DNA of 64,000 bases from assembly GCF_002028455.1 (NCBI RefSeq), contig NZ_MWUM01000009.1, forward strand, positions 124,001 through 188,000, given 5' to 3'. The notes beneath the pieces are model-generated. The model was not told where the DNA came from and made no database searches. It saw only the letters and a program-made list of their open reading frames with translations. The translations under genes were made by a program, and so were the position numbers. Of this stretch, positions 53,277 to 60,276 are shown piece by piece (the first letter of the stretch is position 1; every line of letters begins with the position of its first letter). The stretch is from Zoogloea sp. LCSB751 (GTDB taxonomy: Bacteria; Pseudomonadota; Gammaproteobacteria; Burkholderiales; Rhodocyclaceae).

Positions 53277-54043
53277 ACGCCGCGTCACCGACCGTGGTCG
53301 AACTGTTCGCCCATTACTGGTCCGCGAAAGAGATCGCGGTCAACCTCATCGTTTTTGCCAACCTGCTCGGGGCCTTGCTGCTCGGCCTGTTGGTGGGCTA
53401 TGAGCGCAGCTACCATGGCCGGGCCGCAGGGATGCGGACCTACGGGCTGGTCTGCATGGCCTCCTGTGCGCTGACGGTGATCGTCGGTTATCCGGGGTCG
53501 TGGTATGGCGGGAGCGCGCTGGCGGAGCTGATCGGACATGCGCCGCCCGACCCCACGCGGGTCATTCAGGGCATCGTGTCCGGCGTGGGTTTCCTCGGCG
53601 CCGGCGTGATCATGAAGGAAGGCCTCAACATCAGCGGCCTGACCACTGCCGCCTCGATCTGGTCTTCATCGGCGATCGGTGTGCTGGTCGGAGTCGGCTT
53701 TTATTCGGCGGCGATCCTGCTGACATTACTCTCCGCCGCGCTGATGATGTGGGCCGCCAAGCTCGAGCAGTGGCTGCCCTCCCGCCCGGCCGTGTCGATC
53801 GCATTGCGCTTCCGACCGGGCTTTCATCCCAATGAGGCTGCGCTGTCCTCCATCGCCCGGGCCCGCGGCTACGTGTTGGCCACCGGCTCCATCCAGATCC
53901 ATCGCTCCCGCGACTGTGAAGAGTGGCGCTATGTGGCGGTCGCTCTCAACAAGGAGTCGGCCGTGTCGATCTCCGCCTTGTCTGCGGAGTTGCGGAACTT
54001 CGACGGAATCGAGGAGTTTCATCTCTCCTACGCGCGGAACTGA
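53273..54043 (+). CDS. MgtC/SapB family membrane protein
   Basis: The ATG at 53273 overlaps the ribA stop and gives 256 residues. Four to five N-terminal membrane helices carry the MgtC signatures [24 protein letters not shown] and [14 protein letters not shown]...[10 protein letters not shown] soluble ACT-like C-terminal domain of about 85 residues follows. MgtC proteins modulate the F-type ATPase or phosphate uptake and help survival in low magnesium or inside hosts in some pathogens. In environmental bacteria the role is unclear. It is the last host protein gene before the island. Confidence 0.9.
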   Translation: MNAASPTVVELFAHYWSAKEIAVNLIVFANLLGALLLGLLVGYERSYHGRAAGMRTYGLVCMASCALTVIVGYPGSWYGGSALAELIGHAPPDPTRVIQGIVSGVGFLGAGVIMKEGLNISGLTTAASIWSSSAIGVLVGVGFYSAAILLTLLSAALMMWAAKLEQWLPSRPAVSIALRFRPGFHPNEAALSSIARARGYVLATGSIQIHRSRDCEEWRYVAVALNKESAVSISALSAELRNFDGIEEFHLSYARN

Positions 54044-54116
54044 CGGCCGTCTGATTTGTCGAGATGCGCCCATGGGCATGGCGTATCGTTGCACACCAAG
54101 CTAGAATGCCGCCCTC

Positions 54117-54157
54117 GCTCTCCGTAGTTCAATGGATAGAACGGGCGCCTCCTAAGC
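54117..54157 (+). pseudogene. 5' half of a host tRNA-Arg(CCT) gene, cut by island insertion
   Basis: The sequence gives an acceptor arm, TA at positions 8-9, a good D arm (GTTC-8-GAAC), the 5' anticodon stem GGCGC and the loop CTCCTAA with anticodon CCT. After GC (54156-54157), which still pairs with the stem, the match ends: the next bases CAT cannot complete it, and no T arm or acceptor 3' strand follows. A -10-like TAGAAT lies at 54102-54107. The original gene has therefore been split within the anticodon arm. The 3' half should be at the far end of the island, outside the window. Confidence 0.85.
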
Positions 54158-54341
54158 CATTTCGGGAGGTGGCAAGCAGAACCTAAGTTGTTGATTTCAT
54201 TGGAAATTACACCTCTGAAATCCACTCAAATCCACCCTGTTCCAACCCACTCTTGGAACAAATTTGGAACGTGTATCGGGAGCAACAGAAGGCTTGAGCA
54301 GGTCAGGCAAGGCGCTGAAAAGCGTGCCCCAGAAGCAAAAA
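54158..54341. other. Presumed attachment-site arm with short repeats
   Basis: This stretch next to the split tRNA has no gene. It contains two direct copies of AAATCCAC (54218-54225 and 54228-54235, one helical turn apart). It also has three copies of TTGGAAC: inverted at 54239-54245, direct at 54253-54259 and 54264-54270. Clusters of short repeats like these are typical binding sites for tyrosine integrases or their excision partners beside an att core. Confidence 0.5.
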
Positions 54342-54368
54342 CAGGTAGCGCATGGCTACCTATTTTTT
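54342..54368 (+). terminator. Rho-independent terminator inside the island's left end
   Basis: AGGTAGC (54342-54348) and GCTACCT (54354-54360) with a GCATG loop, then ATTTTTTT. It would end any transcript starting at the old tRNA promoter and running into the island. Confidence 0.85.
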
Positions 54369-54424
54369 TGCCTGAAAGATAGCGTGGTGCTATTCAAGGA
54401 GTGGAGCCCATAGGGCTCGTTTGA

Positions 54425-54500
54425 TGGTGCCCCCGACACGAATCGAACGTGTGACCCTCTTCTTAGGAGGAAGATGCTCTATCCACTGAGCTACGGGGGC
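54425..54500 (-). tRNA. tRNA-Arg (anticodon CCT), island-borne, complete
   Basis: A full 76-nt cloverleaf on the minus strand. The 7-bp acceptor stem is GCCCCCG/CGGGGGC, followed by TA, the D arm GCTC/GAGC, the anticodon arm TCTTC-CTCCTAA-GAAGA, a 5-nt variable loop GGGTC, the T arm ACACG-TTCGATT-CGTGT, discriminator A and an encoded CCA. The anticodon CCT reads AGG codons. It faces opposite to the split host gene and differs from it in acceptor and anticodon stems, so it is not a copy of the target. It probably supplies the tRNA that the insertion destroyed. Confidence 0.95.
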
Positions 54501-54509
54501 CAGCAAGCT

Positions 54510-54539
54510 ACTATAGCAGCACTAGAAGACCTTAGACAA
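54510..54539 (-). promoter_or_regulatory. Promoter of the island tRNA-Arg
   Basis: On the minus strand TTGTCT (54534-54539), an 18-bp spacer and TATAGT (54510-54515) preceded by TGC, an extended -10. The -10 ends 9 bp before the tRNA. Confidence 0.6.
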
Positions 54540-54553
54540 GAATGAGCTAGAAG

Positions 54554-55030
54554 ATGGTAGAGCAGCAACTTATTGATTATTTGAGAGTAAGAACCAAAGG
54601 CAAGTTGTTGATGTCGCCTGAACAACTGGCTGAGGAAATCGGCATCCCGACCAAGCAACAATCAAAGTTGCGAAAAGAAGGCCGGTTTCCTATCCCGTTC
54701 AAGAACATTGGACGGCTGGTCTACTACTCTATCTATGATGTAGCAAACTTCTTGCTCAATGGTGAAAGCACACCTTCAACACCAGTTCCAGAAGAAGCAC
54801 CAGAACCGATCCAAATCAAGAAGAAGCCAGTCAAGTCCAAGGCACCAGTTCAAGACTTGTCCCACATCTTCATGCTGCGTGCCTTCGCGCAGTCTTTGGA
54901 AGAGCGTGCTACAGCTATGCTTTCTTTGGCAGAAAACTTGAAAGACTATGCCAACAAGAAGGAGATGATGGAGAGCTTCAGCACGAAATTTCCCGCCAAA
55001 GGGATCACAGGTGATACCGGCAAATTCTAG
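54554..55030 (+). CDS. Excisionase-like helix-turn-helix protein
   Basis: A 158-residue protein. Residues about 20-72 (SPEQLAEEIGIPTKQQSKLRKEGRFP...IGRLVYYSIYDVANFLL) have the form of the short winged helix-turn-helix found in AlpA and phage excisionases (HTH_17 type). A proline- and lysine-rich linker (about 75-105) and a C-terminal helical part follow. By fold and by its place beside the attachment site it could be the recombination directionality factor or a regulator of the absent integrase. No good ribosome-binding site is visible. The family is unknown to me beyond the HTH. Confidence 0.6.
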   Translation: MVEQQLIDYLRVRTKGKLLMSPEQLAEEIGIPTKQQSKLRKEGRFPIPFKNIGRLVYYSIYDVANFLLNGESTPSTPVPEEAPEPIQIKKKPVKSKAPVQDLSHIFMLRAFAQSLEERATAMLSLAENLKDYANKKEMMESFSTKFPAKGITGDTGKF

Positions 55031-55102
55031 AGGTTGCTTTTTCGAGGAAAAATCAACTAGCCTTGTTGACGCACCTTATTCTTGCTCATAGAGTACAGCC
55101 AT

Positions 55103-55158
55103 CAACAAGCCGAGCACTGTAGAGCTTGTTGAGAGGCAGAACCTTCAAGCACTACAGT
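55103..55158 (+). promoter_or_regulatory. Structured leader of the H-NS-like gene (possible pseudoknot)
   Basis: CAACAAGC (55103-55110) pairs with GCTTGTTG (55124-55131). The loop segment ACTGTAG (55116-55122) is complementary to CTACAGT (55152-55158), which would make an H-type pseudoknot ending 11 bases before the ribosome-binding site. GCTTG (55124-55128) can also pair with CAAGC (55146-55150), giving a competing fold. Confidence 0.4.
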
Positions 55159-55181
55159 CTTACTTCATTGGAGAATTTTTG

Positions 55182-55649
55182 ATGGCTGAAAAGAAGCTGA
55201 CCCTTGCTGAAATCCTTGCCAAGCGCAAAGAGTTTGAAGAGATGGTGGCAGCACAGATCGAATCCGAGCGCCCCGCTGCGCTTAAGGCTGTTCAGGAACA
55301 GATCAAGCTCTTCAGCTTCACCGCCAGTGAACTTGGACTTCAAGCTACACCCACCCGCACTTCTCCTGCTGCCAAGACTGTCGGCACTCGCACCATGACC
55401 AAGCCGCTGAAGTCCAAGGATGACATTGGCCTGACTGGTGTATGGCTGGCCCATCCCCCCAAGTTCTTGGAGCTTGAAGGTGCCTTCACCACCTACAAGT
55501 CGGGCAAGTCCGTTGATGCATGGCTGGTCAATCCTACAGACAAGACCATCAAGCTCAACTTCCTCAAGAAACTGTCCAGTCGTGAAGGCAAGGTTCCCAC
55601 CAAGGAACAGTTGGGCGAAATTACTGAAGCTGAATTCAAAGCAGCGTAA
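55182..55649 (+). CDS. Small protein, possibly a divergent H-NS-like nucleoid protein
   Basis: The ATG at 55182 has GGAG 8 bp before it, giving 155 residues. The N-terminal part (LTLAEILAKRKEFEEMVAAQIESERPAALKAVQEQIKLFSFTASELGL) is helical and ends like the oligomerisation region of H-NS proteins ('..gLtasdL'). After a linker rich in Thr, Ser and Pro, the C-terminus (GVWLAHPPKFLE...YKSGKSVDAWLVNP) can be laid over the H-NS DNA-binding domain, but the GRGR core arginines are missing. I am therefore unsure. Islands often carry H-NS-like proteins to silence themselves. It is closed by a strong terminator. Confidence 0.45.
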   Translation: MAEKKLTLAEILAKRKEFEEMVAAQIESERPAALKAVQEQIKLFSFTASELGLQATPTRTSPAAKTVGTRTMTKPLKSKDDIGLTGVWLAHPPKFLELEGAFTTYKSGKSVDAWLVNPTDKTIKLNFLKKLSSREGKVPTKEQLGEITEAEFKAA

Positions 55650-55670
55650 GCTACACCTTCAAATAAAAAA

Positions 55671-55691
55671 GCACCCTACTGGGTGCTTTTT
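55671..55691. terminator. Terminator GCACCC/GGGTGC
   Basis: GCACCC (55671-55676), TACT loop, GGGTGC (55681-55686) and TTTTTC, with A residues before it. It lies between convergent genes and can act both ways. Confidence 0.88.
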
Positions 55692-55707
55692 CTTTGTTCA
55701 GTCAATT

Positions 55708-56631
55708 TTACTCAAACCTGAACTTTGCTCCATCAAGGTACTCTTCAACGGTATCAACCCCAATCCAGCGACGATTCAAACCCTCTGCCACATAGCCAGT
55801 AGTCATTGAGCCACCAAACGGATCAAGAACGACATCACCTTCATCGGTCAGCATTTTGATGAAGAACTCTGGCAATTGAACAGGAAACCTTGCTGGATGA
55901 ATTTTCACTCCAGCTTCCTTGCACTTCTTGGTGTAGCCATCATTAGCAGCATTGTTCCCCATCTTCAGCACATCAGAAGGCGTATCTTCATCAATGAAAT
56001 TGGGAGGAATAGAGCCACCGTTATGAACCTTGTCAAAGGATTCGTTGATGTTGTGCCCTGATGGTCGCACGGTAGTCTTAACCCCCTTGGCAGCAAGCCT
56101 CAGCATGTCCTTGCTGTAGGGGCGCAACACCCTTCGGTTGTCTGCCTTGGGGTGCTTCCCCTTGCTGAACCAGAAGACGTACTCCACCGAATCTTTCACA
56201 CGAACCCGCTTCACCGTCACCCACTGAGCAGGAACAGGCATCTTGGCAGGGTTGTACCAGAACGTCTCTTGTGCGAGCCTGAAACCGACCTCTTCAACCA
56301 AAGCCACCACTAGCTTAAAATGGTAGATCGACCGTGAGGGCTCACCCGGATTCCAAGTGCCGCCGATGTTCAGTACAAAGCTACCGTCCTCGGTTAAGAC
56401 CCGCTTGATCTCTTTAGCGAACTCAACGAACCATTCAACATAGTCTTTCTGACTCACATTGCCGTACTCTTTCTTGAAATGAAGAGCATAGGGTGGAGAA
56501 GTAAAAACCAGATTCACTGAATTATCAGGAATAGATTTCATAACTTCCAACGAATCCGCATGGAAGATAGCGCCGTTTTTCGATTTGAAAAACGGCTTGT
56601 AGCCGTTGACAAGATCAACATGCGAATCCAT
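55708..56631 (-). CDS. Site-specific DNA (cytosine-N4-type) methyltransferase
   Basis: The ATG at 56631 ([15 protein letters not shown]) gives 307 residues. The longer frame from a TTG at 56730 overlaps the nuclease gene start and is less likely. Motif IV is TSPPY (residues about 46-50), typical of N4-cytosine methyltransferases. Motif I comes late as [17 protein letters not shown], so the order is that of the beta class. The segments [22 protein letters not shown] and [14 protein letters not shown] are shared by the type II enzymes of this group. It should protect the site cut by the divergent nuclease. The recognition sequence cannot be read. Confidence 0.93.
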   Translation of the reverse strand: MDSHVDLVNGYKPFFKSKNGAIFHADSLEVMKSIPDNSVNLVFTSPPYALHFKKEYGNVSQKDYVEWFVEFAKEIKRVLTEDGSFVLNIGGTWNPGEPSRSIYHFKLVVALVEEVGFRLAQETFWYNPAKMPVPAQWVTVKRVRVKDSVEYVFWFSKGKHPKADNRRVLRPYSKDMLRLAAKGVKTTVRPSGHNINESFDKVHNGGSIPPNFIDEDTPSDVLKMGNNAANDGYTKKCKEAGVKIHPARFPVQLPEFFIKMLTDEGDVVLDPFGGSMTTGYVAEGLNRRWIGVDTVEEYLDGAKFRFE

Positions 56632-56735
56632 CGCACTTGTTGAAAAGTCAATTTTTCGTTGAGCAGTCACAGAGTCTGAAGATTTTTTTGAATGACAAGT
56701 ATTGTGGCGTACATCCTCAAGGGGGAGCAAGTCGA

Positions 56736-57440
56736 GTGAACACAGACCTTACAACTTTCCTGAACACCCTGCCCCATGAGCAGCAGCAGGCCCTCTTTCA
56801 GCAGCTACGGCAGCGGTTCACCATCCACCCACTTGAGCAGCAGTGGAACATCTCGGCAGAGTTCATCCTTGAAGCGATCTCGCAGAGCCAGGACATCACC
56901 AAGCGAGGTGTTAGAGGCATCATTGCGGAACTGTGCTTCAACACCTACATCCTTGGCGCCATGCAGCAACGTGGCTGGACTCACCATCCACAGGTAGGCG
57001 ACCTTCCCTATGATGCACTGATTTCTCATCCCTCATGTGGTCAGATCAAGATACAGACCAAGAACCAACGGCTTGAACGAGGGACTCCAAAGTTTGCCAA
57101 CGGCCCAATGATCAGGTTCAACCCGGCTGTTCATGGCTGGTTTGTCTGTGAAACACAAAAAACAAGAACAGGCAAGGATAATGAAGGACAAGACACCAGA
57201 CCCTACCGTTATGGTGAATTTGACATTCTTTCAGTCTGCCTTCATCCATCAACGGGCGATTGGAGAAGGTTTATGTTCTGTCCTGCTCATACCTTGATTC
57301 CACGGACAGACTTTCCAGACTTGATAGCCGTTCTACAACCAGTTGCACCGACAAGGCAAGCAAACTGGACAGACAATCTAGAAGAAGCCATTCAATGGCA
57401 TCTAGAAAAAAGGCAATTCAACTCTGGATCACTAATCTAA
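56736..57440 (+). CDS. Putative type II restriction endonuclease
   Basis: The GTG at 56736 has GGGGGA nine bases before it, giving 234 residues. The core [21 protein letters not shown] (about residues 91-111, broken as DLPYDAL and GQIKIQTK) fits a PD-(D/E)XK nuclease with Gln in place of the usual Glu, a variant seen in some restriction enzymes. The QTKNQR extension is also like type II enzymes. It is divergent from the N4-cytosine methyltransferase, with starts 104 bp apart. No controller gene is present, so expression is probably balanced in the shared promoter region. The family is not one I can name. Confidence 0.75.
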   Translation: MNTDLTTFLNTLPHEQQQALFQQLRQRFTIHPLEQQWNISAEFILEAISQSQDITKRGVRGIIAELCFNTYILGAMQQRGWTHHPQVGDLPYDALISHPSCGQIKIQTKNQRLERGTPKFANGPMIRFNPAVHGWFVCETQKTRTGKDNEGQDTRPYRYGEFDILSVCLHPSTGDWRRFMFCPAHTLIPRTDFPDLIAVLQPVAPTRQANWTDNLEEAIQWHLEKRQFNSGSLI

Positions 57441-57450
57441 CGCAAAAACA

Positions 57451-57480
57451 AAAAGCCAGTCATTTGACTGGCTTTTATTT
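57451..57480 (+). terminator. Terminator of the endonuclease gene
   Basis: AAAAGCCAGTCA (57451-57462) and TGACTGGCTTTT (57465-57476), then a T-rich tail. A 12-bp perfect stem. Confidence 0.88.
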
Positions 57481-57539
57481 TTTATTGACTCTTGACAATC
57501 CGAAGATTATTTAATACATCAATAATATCAGTTTCTCAG

Positions 57540-58430
57540 GCTGGTGATTCAATAATATGAATTTTTGGCAAAATGTCAATACCAAATATAAAAGAATTGC
57601 CCAACAAGGAAATTGTTGGGCATTTTTTATGCCCATGAAAGACAAGTTGAAGTGTTATATGTCCGTGGGCAACAAGAGTGATCGTAAGACCCATGACTCA
57701 GCATCGGTCAACTTGGGAAGAAGACGGAATTTTAGGAATGCTTGTTCTTGGTTGCACAGCGACGAATGAAAAGCAGAACTTGAGTGATACGGGCATCAAT
57801 TAGCAACCAGGAAGAACCCTGTGGCCCACACAACAAGCAGTCTTGAATTTCTGGAAGTAGTCAGTCAGTCATTTGTGTGACGAAAAGAGCATGGTTCATT
57901 AAAGTGAAGTAGTTTGGCAAAATTACAGCGATACGGCATAAGGTAAGTCCGAACGGTAGCAGGTGAGAAGCTACCACCACAGCCAAACGAACGAGCCCAA
58001 TAGCACAAATGCCACTATTAATATAGTGGAGCCTCTTTCAAGCTACTGACGGAGCATTGTTCATACCCAATGCTCCAGCAAGCCAGATGTTGGGAGGTGC
58101 GAGCAATACAGGTTTAGGCTTAGTTCAGAGATGAACGTCTTGGATACCCTGCACCCTGCTGTTAGATTAGCAGAAAGAAACCAAGATTCGGAAAGGTTAC
58201 TAACAGCCTCATGGGCCGCAGTTCAATTGAATGAATTCGGCAAAGAGCAACATTGCTCTGGAACTCAAATTTGTTGAGAATTTTCCAGATTGCAAGGGAT
58301 AAGGCTTTGCCGCAGTTTTCGTAGAAAACAAGGCAAAGCAGGCACTTTATATAAGGATGAATTACTCATCATCCAAACAAAAATGATGATGACTCAGGTC
58401 AGCAAAGAAGAATCTCGTAGAGATTCTATG
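57540..58430 (+). ncRNA. Candidate large structured non-coding RNA
   Basis: About 0.9 kb without a credible reading frame but dense in exact hairpins. Examples are GCCCAACAA/TTGTTGGGC (57599-57621), GGTAGC/GCTACC (57955-57975), CCACTAT/ATAGTGG (58012-58029), GGAGCATTG/CAATGCTCC (58051-58076), GTTCA-GAGA-TGAAC with a GNRA loop (58123-58136), AGAGCA/TGCTCT (58244-58259), GCTTTGCC/GGCAAAGC with inner GTTTTC/GAAAAC (58304-58339) and GAATCTC/GAGATTC (58410-58426). CACACAA/TTGTGTG (57827-57879) is a longer-range stem. ACTTGAGT (57778-57785) and ACTCAGGT (58392-58399) could close the whole domain. GGTGC/GCACC and CTTGG/CCAAG cross as a pseudoknot. Size and setting (phage-like island with a tRNA) recall GOLLD and ROOL RNAs, but no class is recognised. 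Strand is inferred from the downstream gene. Confidence 0.55.
57599..57627 (+). terminator. Strong hairpin with T run at the start of the non-coding region
   Basis: GCCCAACAA (57599-57607) and TTGTTGGGC (57613-57621), then ATTTTTT. It looks like a rho-independent terminator. A short transcript from about 57540 could end here, in which case the large RNA would start after it. Confidence 0.6.
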
Positions 58431-58464
58431 AAATAGAACAAAATTGGAAACGGCGAAAATTTGA

Positions 58465-58503
58465 CTTTCCTTTTCAATTGATTATGCTTTTAGAAAAGGA
58501 AAG
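58465..58503 (+). promoter_or_regulatory. Hairpin masking the ribosome-binding site of the next gene
   Basis: CTTTCCTTTT (58465-58474) is exactly complementary to AAAAGGAAAG (58494-58503), which contains the Shine-Dalgarno sequence 4 bp before the ATG at 58507. The 10-bp stem with a 19-nt loop would hide the site. Confidence 0.6.
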
Positions 58504-58506
58504 ATC

Positions 58507-59007
58507 ATGCCTAGATACATAAGAGAGTTTATTACCGCAACCGTATTTTTCTGCCTACTATCTGCTTCTCAGGCAGAAGAAGGCTTCTATGTGCCAATTC
58601 CAAACCTGGAACCTATCAGCTACAACCCACTGACCACCAACTACAACCCAGATTATGACTACTATCCAGGACTGATGGCTAGACAAAGTCAAGGTGAATC
58701 TAGTTCTGTCGTTGGAGCAGGCAATGCCAAGTCATCTCAAATTGCAGAAATCCAATCTCAAATCGCAGAACTAAAAAGGCAAAGAAATCTACCAGAAAAT
58801 GATTGGTCTAAGGTTCCAATGAAAGACATGTTTACAGCAGCCTCAAGGTCAAGACAGATCAACACAGACATTCAAAACCTTGAAGACAGGTTGACCACTT
58901 TGACAACAGGCCAAGCACCTGTGAGGGTAGTAAATCAAGCAGCACCAAGAAGATCAATAAATTGCTACACATATGGTCTTGGCAATGCATTCACGACCTG
59001 CAATTAA
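58507..59007 (+). CDS. Small exported protein of unknown function
   Basis: A 166-residue protein with a signal peptide (REFITATVFFCLLSASQA, cleavage probably before EEGFY). The mature N-terminus is rich in Asn, Pro and Tyr (PISYNPLTTNYNPDYDYYPG). A coiled-coil segment follows (SSQIAEIQSQIAELKRQRN, about 78-97), then a second helical part and a C-terminus with two cysteines (INCYTYGLGNAFTTCN) that may form a disulfide. No family is recognised. It lies behind the candidate large RNA and a hairpin that hides its ribosome-binding site, so its translation may be controlled by RNA structure. A terminator follows immediately. Confidence 0.7.
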   Translation: MPRYIREFITATVFFCLLSASQAEEGFYVPIPNLEPISYNPLTTNYNPDYDYYPGLMARQSQGESSSVVGAGNAKSSQIAEIQSQIAELKRQRNLPENDWSKVPMKDMFTAASRSRQINTDIQNLEDRLTTLTTGQAPVRVVNQAAPRRSINCYTYGLGNAFTTCN

Positions 59008-59032
59008 AAAAAGCACCCGAAGGTGCTTTTTT
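59007..59032. terminator. Terminator GCACC/GGTGC
   Basis: GCACC (59013-59017), CGAA loop, GGTGC (59022-59026), flanked by A6 and T6. It serves the convergent genes on both sides. Confidence 0.9.
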
Positions 59033-59045
59033 AAAATCTAACGAT

Positions 59046-59477
59046 TTATTTTGGAAGAAATGAGCTTCCACATTCATGGCAAAGATAGCCGCGATCATTG
59101 AAGGCTTGCCAAACTGGAAGGCGTTCTTGATATGCCTTGTTCCTCTTCATGTAAGCGCGAATCTCCCACGCCCACCAAGCCATGATGCCCAGCGTGATGA
59201 AGGCCAGAGGCTCTTTGCTGAAAAGCCAAGGGCTTGTCGCCAGTGACATGACTGCACCTGCAATGATCTCCAGCTTCTTGGGTTTCTTTGGAGGTGCAAA
59301 ACGTGCGGCTAAGTGAGTTTGGCTTGTGCTACTGGTGGTTCCTGCGAAGACTCCAGCACCTTCAGTGCCAAGACCCATTCCATTGACAGCCCCTGTGCTG
59401 TATGTGGTTCCAGATTGAAGAACTGCGCGGATAGCCTGTGTATGAGTACCACCGCATTTTGGACACTGAATAGCCAT
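59046..59477 (-). CDS. Zinc-ribbon membrane protein, unknown
   Basis: A 143-residue protein. An N-terminal CPKCGG (C5, C8) and a C-terminal CHECGSSF (C133, C136) could bring four cysteines together as one zinc ribbon. Between them are a Ser/Thr/Gly-rich stretch and two membrane helices (IIAGAVMSLATSPWLF and LAFITLGIMAWWAWEI). AGAGG precedes the ATG. Proteins of this layout occur in phages and plasmids without known function. It is divergent from an XRE regulator gene that probably controls both. Confidence 0.65.
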   Translation of the reverse strand: MAIQCPKCGGTHTQAIRAVLQSGTTYSTGAVNGMGLGTEGAGVFAGTTSSTSQTHLAARFAPPKKPKKLEIIAGAVMSLATSPWLFSKEPLAFITLGIMAWWAWEIRAYMKRNKAYQERLPVWQAFNDRGYLCHECGSSFLPK

Positions 59478-59540
59478 GATTCCTCTTGTTGCCAGGTTGA
59501 ATGCTTCGCTGATCTAGGCAAGGCTGTACCAACCTTGCTC

Positions 59541-59566
59541 TATCAACCCAACTTCTGGGGTTGATA
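59541..59566. promoter_or_regulatory. Operator-like inverted repeat
   Basis: TATCAACCC (59541-59549) and GGGTTGATA (59558-59566), a perfect 9-bp inverted repeat with an 8-bp spacer. It lies between the divergent zinc-ribbon and XRE genes, a likely binding site for the XRE protein. A second, imperfect repeat (TTGAC...AACC/GGTT...GTCAA) lies just before the XRE start. Confidence 0.55.
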
Positions 59567-59640
59567 CTCGACTTTAACGCATGTTCATCTTTGCGGGTTG
59601 ACAGGCAACCATTGAGGTTGTCAAGGATCGTGGAGAGAGC

Positions 59641-59997
59641 ATGCCGCCACAGAGCAACCAGCATGGAGAACTGTTCAAGAGCATTGGCCGCACCCTGGCC
59701 CAACGACGTGAAGCTAAGGGACTGACCCAGGATCAGGTGTCTGAAGCCCTCCAGATCGGCACAGAGGCTGTCTCACGCATGGAAAGAGGACTCACCATGC
59801 CCACCGTCCAACGCCTGGCAGAACTGGCCGAAATCTATGAGTGTGGCATCGATGAGCTATTGATCGCCAGCAGTACTAGAACCAACGACCAGGCCGAGCT
59901 GATCTCTCAGGTTCTCCAGACACTTCCAGAAGCTGATAGAGCCATGATTGTGGAAGTGGTGCAGAAGATTGCCGCCCGATTGAAGGATCGTCTCTAG
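59641..59997 (+). CDS. XRE-family transcriptional regulator
   Basis: A 118-residue regulator with a helix-turn-helix at about 12-66 (IGRTLAQRREAKGLTQDQVSEALQIGTEAVSRMERG). A C-terminal helical tail (LISQVLQTLPEADRAMIVEVVQKIAARL) follows. GGAGAG precedes the ATG. The tail pattern is shared with the other XRE protein of the island at 63493, so the two are paralogues. It probably binds the inverted repeat upstream and represses itself and the divergent gene. Confidence 0.88.
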   Translation: MPPQSNQHGELFKSIGRTLAQRREAKGLTQDQVSEALQIGTEAVSRMERGLTMPTVQRLAELAEIYECGIDELLIASSTRTNDQAELISQVLQTLPEADRAMIVEVVQKIAARLKDRL

Positions 59998-60276
59998 ACC
60001 CCGAAGAAGGCTATGGATTTATGGAGGATATGCGCTGCATACCGGCATGCTTGCCGTGGATAACTCTTACGAGTTTCCCACCGCGCACACCTTCGCCCAC
60101 AAGCTCCACAGCCACCGACCACCACCTTTTTGATCTTCTCTTCAAGACAAGAGAAAGTCATAGAAGACGAGCCGATTATCTTTACGATCTTCTTCTTGCT
60201 TTCTCATGATGTGGGGCACCAGCGCTTGACGCAGGTAGTGGTGTCGTTACAGTAGACATGACCGATTGGAGAAATC
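59998..60276. other. Gap without a convincing gene
   Basis: The only frame of note (60021-60209) lacks a ribosome-binding site and has a composition rich in Pro, Ser and Thr with no family look. CTCTT/AAGAG near 60137-60152 is a weak hairpin. The promoter of the following small gene pair should lie here. Confidence 0.4.

Noticed and set aside
57557..57769. A 70-codon ORF at the start of the non-coding region
   Set aside because: It has no ribosome-binding site and runs straight through a perfect terminator-like hairpin with a T run. Composition is not protein-like.
57920..58030. Resemblance of AAGGTAAGTCC to parts of RNase P RNA or the group I intron S element
   Set aside because: The partner elements are missing: no ACAGAA-type conserved region of RNase P and no complementary R element with GACTTA upstream. 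The match is too short to name either class.
60021..60209. A 62-codon ORF after the first XRE gene
   Set aside because: No ribosome-binding site and a low-complexity Pro/Ser/Thr-rich sequence. Probably chance.
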